Shown here: positions 24,008 to 32,506 of the stretch, piece after piece
How positions within the stretch are numbered: position 1 is the stretch's first letter
How the letters are laid out: each line of letters starts with the position of its first letter
From: Actinomycetota bacterium
GTDB taxonomy: Bacteria; Actinomycetota; Acidimicrobiia; IMCC26256; PALSA-555
Assembly (NCBI GenBank): GCA_016870595.1
Contig: VGBI01000022.1
Coordinates: forward strand, 1-33,081
Direction: 5' to 3'
DNA length: 33,081 nt
Notes under the pieces: generated by a model
Seen by the model: only the letters and a program-made list of their open reading frames with translations
Databases searched by the model: none
Told to the model about the DNA's origin: nothing
Program-made: the position numbers and the translations under genes

Positions 24008-26002
24008 CGGCTCGCCGGCCTCGCCCGCCGGGGGCAGATCGGTCTCCCCGGGCCGGACCTCGGTGACGGTGCCGTCGGCCCGGCGCATGCGGCGGAACCC
24101 ACCGGCCCGTCGTCCCATGGCGCCGTCGACCAGGCGGCTGACCTCGGCGCCGTCGATGGTCTCGTGCGCGAGCAGGGCCCGGGCCACGGCGTCGAGGCCG
24201 GGTCGGTGCTCCAGGAGGATCGCCCGGGCCCGCTGCTCCTCGTCGCGCAGGATCCGCTCGACCTCTTCGTCGATCACGCGGGCGGTCTCGTCGGAGTAGT
24301 CACGCGTGTGCATGAGGTCCTCACCGAGGAACACCGGACCCTGACCGCCCCACGCCATCGGGCCGATGCGCTCCGACATGCCCCACTCACGGGCCATCTT
24401 GCGGGCGAGCTCGGTCACGCGCACGAGGTCGTTCTGGGCCCCGGTCGAGAGATGGCCGAACACGAGCTCCTCGGCGAGCCGACCTCCGAGCGCGACCCCG
24501 ATGGAGTCCTGGACGAACTCCTGGGTGTAGATGTGGCGCTCCTCGGTGGGGAGCTGCTGGGTCACCCCGAGGGCCATGCCCGTCGGCAGGATCGTCACCT
24601 TGTGCACCGGGTCGGCGTTGTCGAGCACGTAGGCCAGCACTGCGTGCCCGCCCTCGTGGTAGGCGACGACCTCCTTCTCCTCCTCGGTGAGCGCCATCGA
24701 CTCGCGCTTGAGGCCCATCAGCACGCGGTCGCGGGCGTTCTCGAAGTCCTCGGTGTGGACGAGGGTGGCGCCGCGGCGCACGGCGAACAGCGCCGCCTCG
24801 TTGACGAGGTTGGCGAGGTCGGCCCCGCTCATGCCGGGTGTGCCCCGGGCGACGATGTCGATGTCGACGTCGTCGGAGACCTTCTTGTTCTCGAGGTGGA
24901 CCCGCAGGATCGCGACGCGCTCGTCCTGGGTGGGGAGGGGCACCACGATCTGACGGTCGAACCGGCCGGGCCGGAGCAGGGCGGGGTCGAGCACGTCGGG
25001 CCGGTTGGTCGCCGCCATCATCACGATGCCCTCGGTCGCCTCGAAGCCGTCCATCTCGGCGAGCATCTGGTTGAGGGTCTGCTCGCGCTCGTCGTGCCCA
25101 CCGCCGAGGCCGGCGCCGCGCTTGCGCCCGATTGAGTCGATCTCGTCGACGAAGATGATCGCCGGGGCCTGCTTCCGAGCGGTCTGGAACAGGTCGCGGA
25201 CGCGGGCGGCCCCGACCCCCACGAACATCTCCATGAAGTCCGAGCCCGTGACCGACACGAACGGGACCCCGGCCTCGCCGGCGACGGCCCGGGCGATCAG
25301 GGTCTTGCCGGTTCCCGGGGGCCCGACGAGCAGGACGCCCTTCGGGATGCGGGCCCCGATGTCCTTGAACTTCGCCGGGTGCTTGAGGAAGTCGACGACC
25401 TCGGCGATCTCGGCCTTGACCGGCCCGTACCCGGCGACGTCGTCGAACTGGGTCTTGGGCTTCTCGGTCGAGTACACCTTCGCCCGGCTCCGGCCGATGC
25501 TCATCAGGCCGTTCGCCTGCGAGGCGCCCCGGCGCATGATCCACATGAACAGCCCGACGATCACGAGGATCGGGAGCATCAGCGGGAGGATGCTGTCGAG
25601 GAAGATGTTGGGCTGGTCGCTCGTGTAGACGAGCGTCACGCCTTGCTCGTCGAGCAGGTCGAGCGTGCGCTCGGGCAGGTCGTCGTTGGGCCCGTCGGTG
25701 GCGAAGGTCTCGGCGCCGTCGACCTTCTCCCGGAACTTGCCGGTGATGTCGCCCGAGGTCTTGTTGAACGTGACCTTCTGGACCTGACCGGCGTTGACCT
25801 GCTCGATGAACTGCGAGTACGACAGCGACTTCGCGCCCGAGTCCGACTGCGACAGGTTGGGGACGAAGAAGACGAGGGCCAGGAGCCCGATCAGCAGCCA
25901 GGGCAGGAACCGCAGCCACGAGGGACCGGAGCGCCCGGTGCCGCCCGGCGGGGCGCCCTCGGGGCGGCGCCCGGGGGGCGGCTCGGTCGGCGGTCGGGAC
26001 AT
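23966..26002 (-). CDS. ftsH: ATP-dependent zinc metalloprotease FtsH
   Basis: A 678-residue membrane AAA+ protease. After a proline-rich start, one helix (about 30-48) and a second (about 138-156) flank an outer domain. The AAA module shows Walker A GPPGTGKT at 227-234, Walker B IIFVDE at 282-287, the pore motif FVGVG at 260-264 and the second region of homology [19 protein letters not shown] around 332-350. The zinc site HEGGH is at 449-453. It degrades unneeded membrane and some soluble proteins as a hexamer. The ATG at 26002 was chosen over an in-frame upstream start because a TACCAT box lies six bases before it and the extra 29 residues look non-coding. It is divergent from the CPBP gene. 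Confidence 0.97.
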   Translation of the reverse strand: MSRPPTEPPPGRRPEGAPPGGTGRSGPSWLRFLPWLLIGLLALVFFVPNLSQSDSGAKSLSYSQFIEQVNAGQVQKVTFNKTSGDITGKFREKVDGAETFATDGPNDDLPERTLDLLDEQGVTLVYTSDQPNIFLDSILPLMLPILVIVGLFMWIMRRGASQANGLMSIGRSRAKVYSTEKPKTQFDDVAGYGPVKAEIAEVVDFLKHPAKFKDIGARIPKGVLLVGPPGTGKTLIARAVAGEAGVPFVSVTGSDFMEMFVGVGAARVRDLFQTARKQAPAIIFVDEIDSIGRKRGAGLGGGHDEREQTLNQMLAEMDGFEATEGIVMMAATNRPDVLDPALLRPGRFDRQIVVPLPTQDERVAILRVHLENKKVSDDVDIDIVARGTPGMSGADLANLVNEAALFAVRRGATLVHTEDFENARDRVLMGLKRESMALTEEEKEVVAYHEGGHAVLAYVLDNADPVHKVTILPTGMALGVTQQLPTEERHIYTQEFVQDSIGVALGGRLAEELVFGHLSTGAQNDLVRVTELARKMAREWGMSERIGPMAWGGQGPVFLGEDLMHTRDYSDETARVIDEEVERILRDEEQRARAILLEHRPGLDAVARALLAHETIDGAEVSRLVDGAMGRRAGGFRRMRRADGTVTEVRPGETDLPPAGEAGEPSVLEPSARFDAPT

Positions 26003-26008
26003 GCAGCC

Positions 26009-26014
26009 ATGGTA
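26009..26014 (-). promoter_or_regulatory. -10 box TACCAT, leaderless promoter of ftsH
   Basis: TACCAT on the minus strand is followed by six bases and the ATG of ftsH. A mirror-image arrangement serves the divergent CPBP gene (TAGCAT at 26089-26094), so both transcripts would start at or next to their start codons. Confidence 0.5.
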
Positions 26015-26088
26015 GGGGCCTCGGCCGGGATCCGGACCACGGGGTCGCGCCGAGCGCCCGGCCCGCCCGGCCCTGCTCCGCCCCCGCA

Positions 26089-26094
26089 TAGCAT
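26089..26094 (+). promoter_or_regulatory. -10 box TAGCAT, leaderless promoter of the CPBP gene
   Basis: TAGCAT is followed by six bases and GTG at 26101. No ribosome site is present in those six bases. Confidence 0.5.
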
Positions 26095-26100
26095 CGCCGA

Positions 26101-26853
26101 GTGAGCCCCGACGTCGGCCCGGTGGCCCGACCCCGCCTGCGTTGGGGCCTGCCCGACGTGCTCGTCGCGTGGCTCGGCGGCATCGTCGGCGCGTTGCTGT
26201 TCCTGGCGTTCGCGGGCGCCGCCGACCCGACCCTCGCCGATCGGGCCGCGTCCGACGACGTGCCTGCGTGGTTCGTGTTCGGGGCCCTGCTCGCCCAGAA
26301 CACCGCGATCGTGCTCGTGCTGGTGTTCATGTCGGAGCGCAAGGGCCGGGGTTCCCTCGCCCGCGACTACGGGCTCGTGTCGCCCTTCCGGCGCCTCAGC
26401 ACCGGCGCCGTGGCGGGGTGGATCGCGGCCGGGGCTGCGCTCTCGGTCGCGTCGGGCATCCTGCTGCGGCCCATCGCGGAGCTGGCCGATCTCGACGAGT
26501 CGGCGCAGCAGGTGTCGCGGACGGTCGAGCGGGCCGGCCCCGGGTCGCTCGTCGTGCTGCTCGTCGGGATCGTCGTGGTCGCACCCCTGGTCGAGGAGCT
26601 GCTCTTCCGGGGCGCGCTGTTGCGCGCGCTGCAGCGCCGGTGCTCGGTCCCGGTCGCCGTGGTGGTGTCGGCAGTGCTGTTCGCCGGCGTCCACGTCGTG
26701 GGGGATCCCGGCTCGTACTACGTCGTGCCCGGTCTGCTCCTCCTCGGCCTCGTGACCGGGTGGCAGGCGGCCCGGTCGGGGGATCTCGCCCGCCCGCTCC
26801 TGCTGCACGTGGGCTTCAACCTGCTCTCCGCGGTCAGCCTCGCGCTGCTCTGA
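26101..26853 (+). CDS. CPBP-family intramembrane protease-like protein
   Basis: A 250-residue protein with about seven or eight transmembrane helices. The CPBP (Abi, type II CAAX-prenyl endopeptidase-like) motifs are present: EELLFRGALLRAL (EExxxR), FAGVHV (FxxxH) and a closing HVGFN (HxxxN/D-like). These histidines and glutamates form the glutamate-type active site of Rce1-like proteases. Bacterial members mature or degrade peptides, or take part in immunity and membrane-protein handling; the role here is unknown. It starts with GTG and has a predicted leaderless promoter divergent from ftsH. The following gene starts 89 bases later. Confidence 0.88.
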   Translation: MSPDVGPVARPRLRWGLPDVLVAWLGGIVGALLFLAFAGAADPTLADRAASDDVPAWFVFGALLAQNTAIVLVLVFMSERKGRGSLARDYGLVSPFRRLSTGAVAGWIAAGAALSVASGILLRPIAELADLDESAQQVSRTVERAGPGSLVVLLVGIVVVAPLVEELLFRGALLRALQRRCSVPVAVVVSAVLFAGVHVVGDPGSYYVVPGLLLLGLVTGWQAARSGDLARPLLLHVGFNLLSAVSLALL

Positions 26854-26942
26854 TCCCAACCGGCTGATCCCACCCGGCGCCGCAGCGACCGCGACCGGGT
26901 CCCGCGGCGGTCCGGGACGCCCGCACTGCAAGACTCCGGGCT

Positions 26943-29684
26943 GTGCCGACACCCATCGGGCTCGACGACCGCCGCGATCCGGACCCGCCGCCCGCGGCGG
27001 TCCGGCGGCGCCTCCGTCCGGCGTCCGGGTGGTGGTGGCACCTCGACGACTGGCTCGGGCTCGTGGTCGCGGTGGCCTGCGCGGCGTTCGTGGCGGTGCT
27101 GCTCGAGCCCGGTCTCCTGCTGCGCGACACGACCCCCAACGGCGGCGATCTCGGTGCGCACGTCTGGTGGCCCGCCTACCTGCGCGACCACCTCCTCCCG
27201 TGGCGGCTCTCGGGCTGGTCCCCCGACTTCTACGCCGGGTTCCCGGCCGGACGCTTCTACTTCCCCGTCCCGGCCCTGACGGTGGTCGGCCTCGACCTCG
27301 TCATGCCCTACAACGTCGCGTTCAAGATGGTCGTGGCCCTCGGCCCCGTCCTCGTGCCCCTCGGCGCCTACGTGTTCGCCCGGGGCCTGCGGGCCCCGAA
27401 CCCCACGCCGGCCGCCTTCGCGGTCGCCGCCACCGCATTCCTGTGCTTCACGGGCGACCCCGGCACCACCCCGGCGGCCCAGGTGATCGCGTTCAACCAG
27501 CGGATCATGGGGGGCACGCTGGCCAGCACGCTCGCCGGTGAGTTCTCGTTCACGCTCGCGATCGCCCTCGCCCTGTTCTTCTTCGGCACGCTCGCGATCG
27601 CGTTGCGCACCGGGCGCCATCTGTGGCTGCCGGCGGTGCTGCTCGGGCTGTGCCTGACGAGCCACCTCGTCGTCGGCGTGTTCGCCGGCGTCGGGGCGCT
27701 CGTCGTCTGGGCCTTCCACCGCCCGGTCCGGTCGTTCACCCGGGCGGCGGCGATCGGCACCGTCGGCGTGGCGTTGAGCGCTGTGTGGGTGGTGCCCCTG
27801 CTGAGCACGCTCTCGGTCACCACCGACATGCGCTACGGGCCGATCGGGGTCGACCCGCCCGAGGGCCAGGGCTTCGGCGCGTACCTGTTCCCGTCGTACT
27901 TCTTCGCGCCGGCGTCGTGGGCGCCGTACCGCTGGGGCGCCGGGCTGCTGATCGCAGTGGCGGTGGTCGCCGCGGTGCTGTGGCTGCGGCGCTCGACGCT
28001 GGTCGTCCTGGTCCTCACCGTGGCCTGTGGCCTGGTGTTCCGATTCTGGACCGATCTCGGCAGCCACGTGTGGAACCTGCGGGTGCTGTCGTTCTGGTAC
28101 ATCGGCGTGCACCTGCTCATGGCCGTCGGGGTCGCCGAGCTGGTGCGGGGCGCGGCGTGGGGTGCGGGCCGGGCGTGGCGGGCCGCCGCCGAGCGTCGGT
28201 CCGCCGCCGACGGGGAGGACTGGGACGACGGGGACGACGGGGATGACGGGGACGACGGGTTCGGTCGGTACGACGAGTACGGGCTCGGGCCCGTCCGGGG
28301 TGTCCCCGGCGACGAGCCCGGCGACGAGCCCGGCGGTGCCCTCGCCGGTGCGCGGGCCGACGCCGACGCGCCGGGGGACGGGCCCGGCCCCGACTGGTGG
28401 CGACCGTCGCCCGGCCCGCCGGCGACCGTGGGCCAGCGGGCCGCGGCCATGGTCGTGATGCTCGCCTTGACCGCCCTCCTCGCGGTAGGCGCGCTCTCGG
28501 GCCTCGACGACCAGAAGTCGTTCCTGCCCTACTGGGCGAAGTGGAACTTCACCGGGTACGAGAACGTCACCGACGAGGTGACCGACTCCTCGGTGGCGCC
28601 GTGCGGCACCGAGGTCACCGCCGCGCCGGGCGGGGTGCCCCTGCCCGTCGTCTCGTCGCTGCCGGTGGGCGGCGACGGCGTGGCCCGCTGCGTGTTCGGC
28701 AACCGCGTCGCCCTCGCGAAGCAGTGGCCCGAGTACCGCGCCCTCATGGACGCGTTGGCGGACCTCCCACCGGGCCGCGCGCTGTGGGAGGGCGGACCCT
28801 CGCTCGACAAGTACGGCACACCGCTGTCGCTGATGCTGATCCCGCACTGGACCGACGGCCGGATCACCTCGATGGAGGGGGTCTACTTCGAGGCGTCGGC
28901 CACCACCCCGTACCACTTCGAGACGGTCTCGGCGCTCGTCGCCCCGGGCCAGAACTCCAATCCGGTGCGCGGCGTGCCCTACCGGACCCAGGACGACTTC
29001 GACCTCGGCGTGCGCCAGCTCCAGGCGCTCGGGGTCGACTACTTCATCGCCCACACGCCCACGACGAAGGCCAAGGCCGATGCCGACGCGCGCCTGACGC
29101 CCCTCGTGTCGACCCCCGACCGTGACGGGGCCGACCCGCAGGGCTGGACCGTCTACCGGGTCGCGGACGCGCCGTTGGTCGAGGGGCTGGCGTTCGAGCC
29201 CGTGGTGGCAGAGGGCGTGGACCGCGGCCCCGACGGCTGGGAGCAGCAGATCGCGGTGCCGTGGTGGTGGTTCCCCGGGCAGTACGACGCCCCGGTGGTG
29301 GCGGCCGGGCCGGACCGCTGGCGCCGGGCCGACGGCGCTGCCGCGCTGACCCTGGCCCGGCGGCCGGTCGAGCCGGTGCGGGTGCGCGACGTGCGGGTCG
29401 ACGAGGAGTCCGTGCGCTTCCGGGTCGACGAGGTCGGCAAGCCCGTCCTGGTCAAGGTGTCGTGGTTCCCCAACTGGAAGGCCGAGGGCGCGCTCGGTCC
29501 GTACCGGGCCACCCCCAACTTCATGGTGGTGGTGCCGACCCGGCGGGAGGTCACCCTCCGGTTCGGGTCGACCCCCGCCGACTGGCTCGGGCGCCTGGCC
29601 ACGCTGGCGGGCCTGGCCGGGGTGGCCGGGCTGGTGGTGTGGGGGCGGCGATCGACCCCCCGCCGCGCGCCCGCCGACGGGTAG
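26943..29684 (+). CDS. Large multi-pass membrane protein, GT-C-like / PTPS-related family
   Basis: A 913-residue protein with about ten to twelve helices in the first 420 residues and one near each of 512 and 890. The first outer loop reads DTTPNGGDLGAHVWWPAYLRDHLLPWRLSGWSPDFYAGFPAGRFYFPVP across 60-110, which resembles the acidic loop of GT-C glycosyltransferases and of the membrane family labelled 6-pyruvoyl-tetrahydropterin-synthase-related; no pterin function is implied. A hydrophilic linker (about 415-500) contains DDG and PGDE repeats. A large outer soluble part (520-880) precedes the last helix. A sugar-transfer or export role is plausible from the neighbourhood but not shown. The GTG at 26943 is preceded by an AAGACT box seven bases upstream (weak leaderless signal). 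Confidence 0.7.
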   Translation: MPTPIGLDDRRDPDPPPAAVRRRLRPASGWWWHLDDWLGLVVAVACAAFVAVLLEPGLLLRDTTPNGGDLGAHVWWPAYLRDHLLPWRLSGWSPDFYAGFPAGRFYFPVPALTVVGLDLVMPYNVAFKMVVALGPVLVPLGAYVFARGLRAPNPTPAAFAVAATAFLCFTGDPGTTPAAQVIAFNQRIMGGTLASTLAGEFSFTLAIALALFFFGTLAIALRTGRHLWLPAVLLGLCLTSHLVVGVFAGVGALVVWAFHRPVRSFTRAAAIGTVGVALSAVWVVPLLSTLSVTTDMRYGPIGVDPPEGQGFGAYLFPSYFFAPASWAPYRWGAGLLIAVAVVAAVLWLRRSTLVVLVLTVACGLVFRFWTDLGSHVWNLRVLSFWYIGVHLLMAVGVAELVRGAAWGAGRAWRAAAERRSAADGEDWDDGDDGDDGDDGFGRYDEYGLGPVRGVPGDEPGDEPGGALAGARADADAPGDGPGPDWWRPSPGPPATVGQRAAAMVVMLALTALLAVGALSGLDDQKSFLPYWAKWNFTGYENVTDEVTDSSVAPCGTEVTAAPGGVPLPVVSSLPVGGDGVARCVFGNRVALAKQWPEYRALMDALADLPPGRALWEGGPSLDKYGTPLSLMLIPHWTDGRITSMEGVYFEASATTPYHFETVSALVAPGQNSNPVRGVPYRTQDDFDLGVRQLQALGVDYFIAHTPTTKAKADADARLTPLVSTPDRDGADPQGWTVYRVADAPLVEGLAFEPVVAEGVDRGPDGWEQQIAVPWWWFPGQYDAPVVAAGPDRWRRADGAAALTLARRPVEPVRVRDVRVDEESVRFRVDEVGKPVLVKVSWFPNWKAEGALGPYRATPNFMVVVPTRREVTLRFGSTPADWLGRLATLAGLAGVAGLVVWGRRSTPRRAPADG
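28224..28259 (+). repeat. Four tandem 9-bp units (GACGACGGG) in the large membrane protein gene
   Basis: Units at 28224, 28233, 28242 (one base changed, GATGACGGG) and 28251 encode D-D-G four times in the cytoplasmic linker. Two copies of the 12-bp GACGAGCCCGGC follow at 28311-28334, encoding the PGDE run. Confidence 0.88.
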
Positions 29685-29687
29685 CAT
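29682..29687 (+). promoter_or_regulatory. -10 box TAGCAT overlapping the upstream stop, candidate manB promoter
   Basis: TAGCAT begins with the TAG stop of the large membrane protein gene. A start near 29694 would give a leader of about 75 nt, which contains a perfect 6-bp hairpin, TTCCGG (29730-29735), loop TCGT, CCGGAA (29740-29745). Confidence 0.4.
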
Positions 29688-29768
29688 CTCGTCCCCGGCG
29701 CCCCGGTGGCGTCGTCTCGCCACCGTCCGTTCCGGTCGTCCGGAAGCCTTCCATCGGGGTCCTGCGCC

Positions 29769-31133
29769 ATGGCCGCTGCGCCGTCGTCCGAGCACCTCGA
29801 CGCCATCTTCAAGGCGTACGACATCCGGGGCATCCATCCCGACCAGATCGACGAGTCGGTGGCCCGCCTCGTGGGCAATGCCTTCGTGGCGTTCACGGGC
29901 GCCCCGACCGTGCTGGTCGGACGGGACGCCCGCCCGTCCTCGGCGCCGCTCGCCGCCGCCTTCGTCGAGGGTGCCTGTACCGCCGGCGCCGACGTGGTGG
30001 ACCTCGGGCTCGCCTCGACCGACCTCGTCTACTTCGCCTCGGGCCGCCTCGACGCCCCGGCGGCGATGTTCACCGCGAGCCACAACCCGGCCCAGTACAA
30101 CGGCATCAAGCTCTGCCGGGCTGGGGCGGCGCCGGTGGGGGAGGAGACCGGCCTCCTGCGGATCAAGGCCATGGTCGCCGAGGGCCTCCTCGAGCGGACG
30201 GCCGAGCCGGGGCGAGCCGAGCGGCGCGACCTGCTCCCCGCCTTCGTGGAGCACGTCCACTCGTTCGTCGACGTCGAGGCGCTCGCCCCGCTGCGGGTGG
30301 TGACCGACACCGCGAACGGCGTCGGTGGCCTGATCGTCCCGGCGGTGTTCTCGGGGCTGCCGTTCGAGCTGTCGATGCTGTTCGCCGAGCTCGACGGCAC
30401 GTTCCCGAACCACCCCGCGAACCCGATGGAGCCCGAGAACCTCGTCGACCTGCAGCAGGCGGTCACCGCCGCCGGCGCCGACGTCGGTCTGGCCTTCGAC
30501 GGCGACGCCGACCGGGTGTTCCTCGTCGACGACCGGGCCGTGCCGGTCTCGGGGTCCACGACCACCGCGATCCTCGCCCGGGCGCTCCTCGCGGCGTCGC
30601 CGGGCGGGACCGTCGTGCACAACTGCATCTGCTCGCGGGCCGTGCCCGAGATCGTCCGTGAGGCGGGGGGCGTGCCGGTGCGCACGCGCGTCGGGCACTC
30701 CTTCATCAAGGCGGTCATGGCCGAGACCGACGCGGTGTTCGGCGGCGAGCACTCGGCGCACTACTACTTCCGCGACAACTGGCGGGCCGACTCCGGGATC
30801 ATCGCCGCCATGATCGTCCTGGCCGAGCTCTCCAAGGCGGGCGTGCCGCTGTCGGAGTTCCGGATCCCCTACGACCGCTACGCGGCGTCGGGCGAGGCCA
30901 ACTCCCGGGTCGAGGACCCCGACGCGGTGATCGAGGCCGTGGCCCGGGCCTACGCCGGGGCGCGCCAGGACCGCACGGACGGGTTGACGGTCGAGTTCGA
31001 CGACTGGTGGTTCAACCTCCGGCCGAGCAACACTGAGCCGCTCCTGCGCTGCAACGTCGAGGCGGCGACCCCCGAGGAGTGCGCCGCCCGGACCGACGAG
31101 GTGCTCGACCTCGTGCGGCGCGGCGCACCGTGA
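29769..31133 (+). CDS. manB: Phosphomannomutase/phosphoglucomutase
   Basis: A 454-residue alpha-D-phosphohexomutase. The catalytic phosphoserine S104 is in FTASHNP (101-107); the Mg2+ loop DGDADR is at 244-249; the sugar-binding loop GGEHSAHYYF is at 325-334; and the phosphate-binding RPSNTEP lies near the C-terminus. It interconverts mannose-6-phosphate and mannose-1-phosphate (or the glucose pair). The ATG at 29769 was chosen over an in-frame GTG at 29706, which would add 21 low-quality residues before the conserved FKAYDIRG start. It is followed at short distance by the Trm112-like and SIS isomerase genes, giving a fructose-6-phosphate to mannose-1-phosphate route together with the nucleotidyltransferase at 12397. 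Confidence 0.93.
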   Translation: MAAAPSSEHLDAIFKAYDIRGIHPDQIDESVARLVGNAFVAFTGAPTVLVGRDARPSSAPLAAAFVEGACTAGADVVDLGLASTDLVYFASGRLDAPAAMFTASHNPAQYNGIKLCRAGAAPVGEETGLLRIKAMVAEGLLERTAEPGRAERRDLLPAFVEHVHSFVDVEALAPLRVVTDTANGVGGLIVPAVFSGLPFELSMLFAELDGTFPNHPANPMEPENLVDLQQAVTAAGADVGLAFDGDADRVFLVDDRAVPVSGSTTTAILARALLAASPGGTVVHNCICSRAVPEIVREAGGVPVRTRVGHSFIKAVMAETDAVFGGEHSAHYYFRDNWRADSGIIAAMIVLAELSKAGVPLSEFRIPYDRYAASGEANSRVEDPDAVIEAVARAYAGARQDRTDGLTVEFDDWWFNLRPSNTEPLLRCNVEAATPEECAARTDEVLDLVRRGAP

Positions 31134-31161
31134 CCCGCGATCCCCGACGACTGGAGACCCC

Positions 31162-31398
31162 ATGACCCTCGACGCCCGGCTGCTCGAGATCCTCGCCTGC
31201 CCCGAGGACAAGGGCCCGCTCCTGTACTTCGCCGACGAGGCCGCGCTCTACAACCCCCGGCTCCACCGGCGCTACGTCGTGCGCGACGACATCCCGATCA
31301 TGCTGGTCGAGGAGGCCGAGGCCGTCGACGACGCCGAGCACGCCCGACTCGTGGCCAAGGCCGAGGCCGAGGGCATCGCCTTCACCTTCGAGTCCTGA
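31162..31398 (+). CDS. Trm112-family small protein with a single cysteine
   Basis: A 78-residue protein. LLEILACPEDKGPLLYFADEAALYNPRLHRRYVVRDDIPIMLVEEAE (7-53) matches the Trm112/YcaR fold, whose usual order is ACPxCxGxL...LxCxxxxxxYPIRDGIPVML. The first zinc-type cysteine (C13) is kept; the second reads E-D-K and the third and fourth are absent, so zinc binding is probably lost. Some members activate methyltransferases; others of this short bacterial type have unknown roles. GGAG (31153-31156) is five bases before the ATG. Position between manB and the PGI/PMI gene is common in actinobacteria from memory. Confidence 0.85.
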   Translation: MTLDARLLEILACPEDKGPLLYFADEAALYNPRLHRRYVVRDDIPIMLVEEAEAVDDAEHARLVAKAEAEGIAFTFES

Positions 31399-31428
31399 CG
31401 TGACCCCGTCCGACCGCGCGGGTACCCG

Positions 31429-32502
31429 ATGACCCTCGACTCGCTCGGGGTGCTCGACGCGCTCCGCAGCGCCCCGGAGCAGCTCGCCGACGCCCACGCC
31501 GCCGCGACCGCCCGGCTCGGCGGGCTCGCGGGGCCGGAGGCCGTCGACCACGTGGTCGTGGCGGGCATGGGCGGCTCGGGGATCGTGGGCGACCTCGTCG
31601 CCGCCGTGGGACGCGACCGCCTGCCCGTCCCGGTGGTCGTGACCAAGGGGTACGGGGTCCCCGCCTTCGTGGGGCCGCGGTCGCTCGTCGTCGCGGTCTC
31701 GTGCTCGGGCGACACCGAGGAGACGGTGGAGTTCGCCACCGGCGCGGCGGTGTCGGGCGCGCACCTGGTGACCGTCTCGGGCGGCGGCGCGCTCGCCGCC
31801 CTGGGCGAGGCCCGCGGCCTCGTCCACCTCCCGGTCGTGGCCGAGGTGCCCGGTCCCCGGTTCGCGCTCGGCGCGGCCCTGGCCCCGGTGTGCGCCCTGC
31901 TCGGGCACCTGGGACTGCTGCCCGACGTCGACGACGACCTCCACGCCGCCGCCGCGCAGCTCGGTCGGCGCCGCGACGAGTGCCTGCCCGACGTGCCCGC
32001 GCCCCGGAACCCGGCCCGGGAGCTGGCCCGGCGCATCGACCGCACCATCCCGCTCGTCTACGGCCACGGGACCCTCGGCGCCGCGGCGGCGCTGCGCTGG
32101 AAGCAGTCGGTCAACGAGAACGCCAAGGCGCCCGCGTTCTGGAACCAGTACCCCGAGCTCGACCACAACGAGATCTGCGGCTGGGGCCAGCACGGCGACG
32201 TCACCCGCCAGGTGCTGACGCTGATCGAGCTCCGCCACGAGGGTGAGCACCCCCGGCTCGACCGCCGGTCGGAGGCGACCCGGGCCCTGGTCGAGGAGAC
32301 CGTCGCCCGGGTGTGCACGGTCGACGCGCGCGGGACCGGGCGCCTCGCCCAGGTCCTCGACCTCGTGCACCTCGGCGACTGGACCAGCGTCTACCTCGCC
32401 CTCGCCAACGACGTGGACCCGGGTCCGATCGATGCCATCGCCCAGCTCAAGGCCCAGCTCGCCACCGGGGGTCCGGAGGACGTCGGGGGTCGGGTACAAT
32501 AA
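31429..32502 (+). CDS. SIS-domain bifunctional phosphoglucose/phosphomannose isomerase
   Basis: A 357-residue protein with two sugar-isomerase (SIS) domains. VVVAGMGGSGIVGD (42-55) and SCSGDTEET (91-99) bind the sugar phosphate; KQSVNENAKAPAFWNQYPELDHNEICGW, split over 225-252, carries the likely catalytic E230 and H246 of the archaeal-type PGI/PMI family; SVYLALANDVDPGPIDAIAQLK near the end is the family C-terminal domain. It would interconvert fructose-6-phosphate with glucose-6-phosphate and mannose-6-phosphate, feeding manB upstream. In mycobacteria the equivalent position is held by a less conserved SIS protein (Rv3256c, from memory). Its last codons and stop overlap the ahcY -10 box. 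Confidence 0.9.
   Translation: MTLDSLGVLDALRSAPEQLADAHAAATARLGGLAGPEAVDHVVVAGMGGSGIVGDLVAAVGRDRLPVPVVVTKGYGVPAFVGPRSLVVAVSCSGDTEETVEFATGAAVSGAHLVTVSGGGALAALGEARGLVHLPVVAEVPGPRFALGAALAPVCALLGHLGLLPDVDDDLHAAAAQLGRRRDECLPDVPAPRNPARELARRIDRTIPLVYGHGTLGAAAALRWKQSVNENAKAPAFWNQYPELDHNEICGWGQHGDVTRQVLTLIELRHEGEHPRLDRRSEATRALVEETVARVCTVDARGTGRLAQVLDLVHLGDWTSVYLALANDVDPGPIDAIAQLKAQLATGGPEDVGGRVQ
32495..32500 (+). promoter_or_regulatory. -10 box TACAAT of ahcY, inside the end of the isomerase gene
   Basis: TACAAT is the best -10 match in the window and lies over the last two codons and the start of the TAA stop (GTACAATAA). A start near 32507 leaves a leader of about 180 nt before ahcY. No good -35 is visible 17 bp upstream. 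Confidence 0.6.
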
Positions 32503-32506
32503 GGGC

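Noticed and set aside
26718-31211. Minus-strand open frame of about 1500 codons opposite the CPBP, large membrane and manB genes
   Set aside because: It lies opposite three genes with recognisable motifs and its translation is a G/R/H/D-rich shadow with no domain.
31429-31440. Shared MTLD start of the Trm112-like and SIS isomerase genes as a duplication
   Set aside because: Only four residues match and the DNA diverges at once, so it is probably coincidence.
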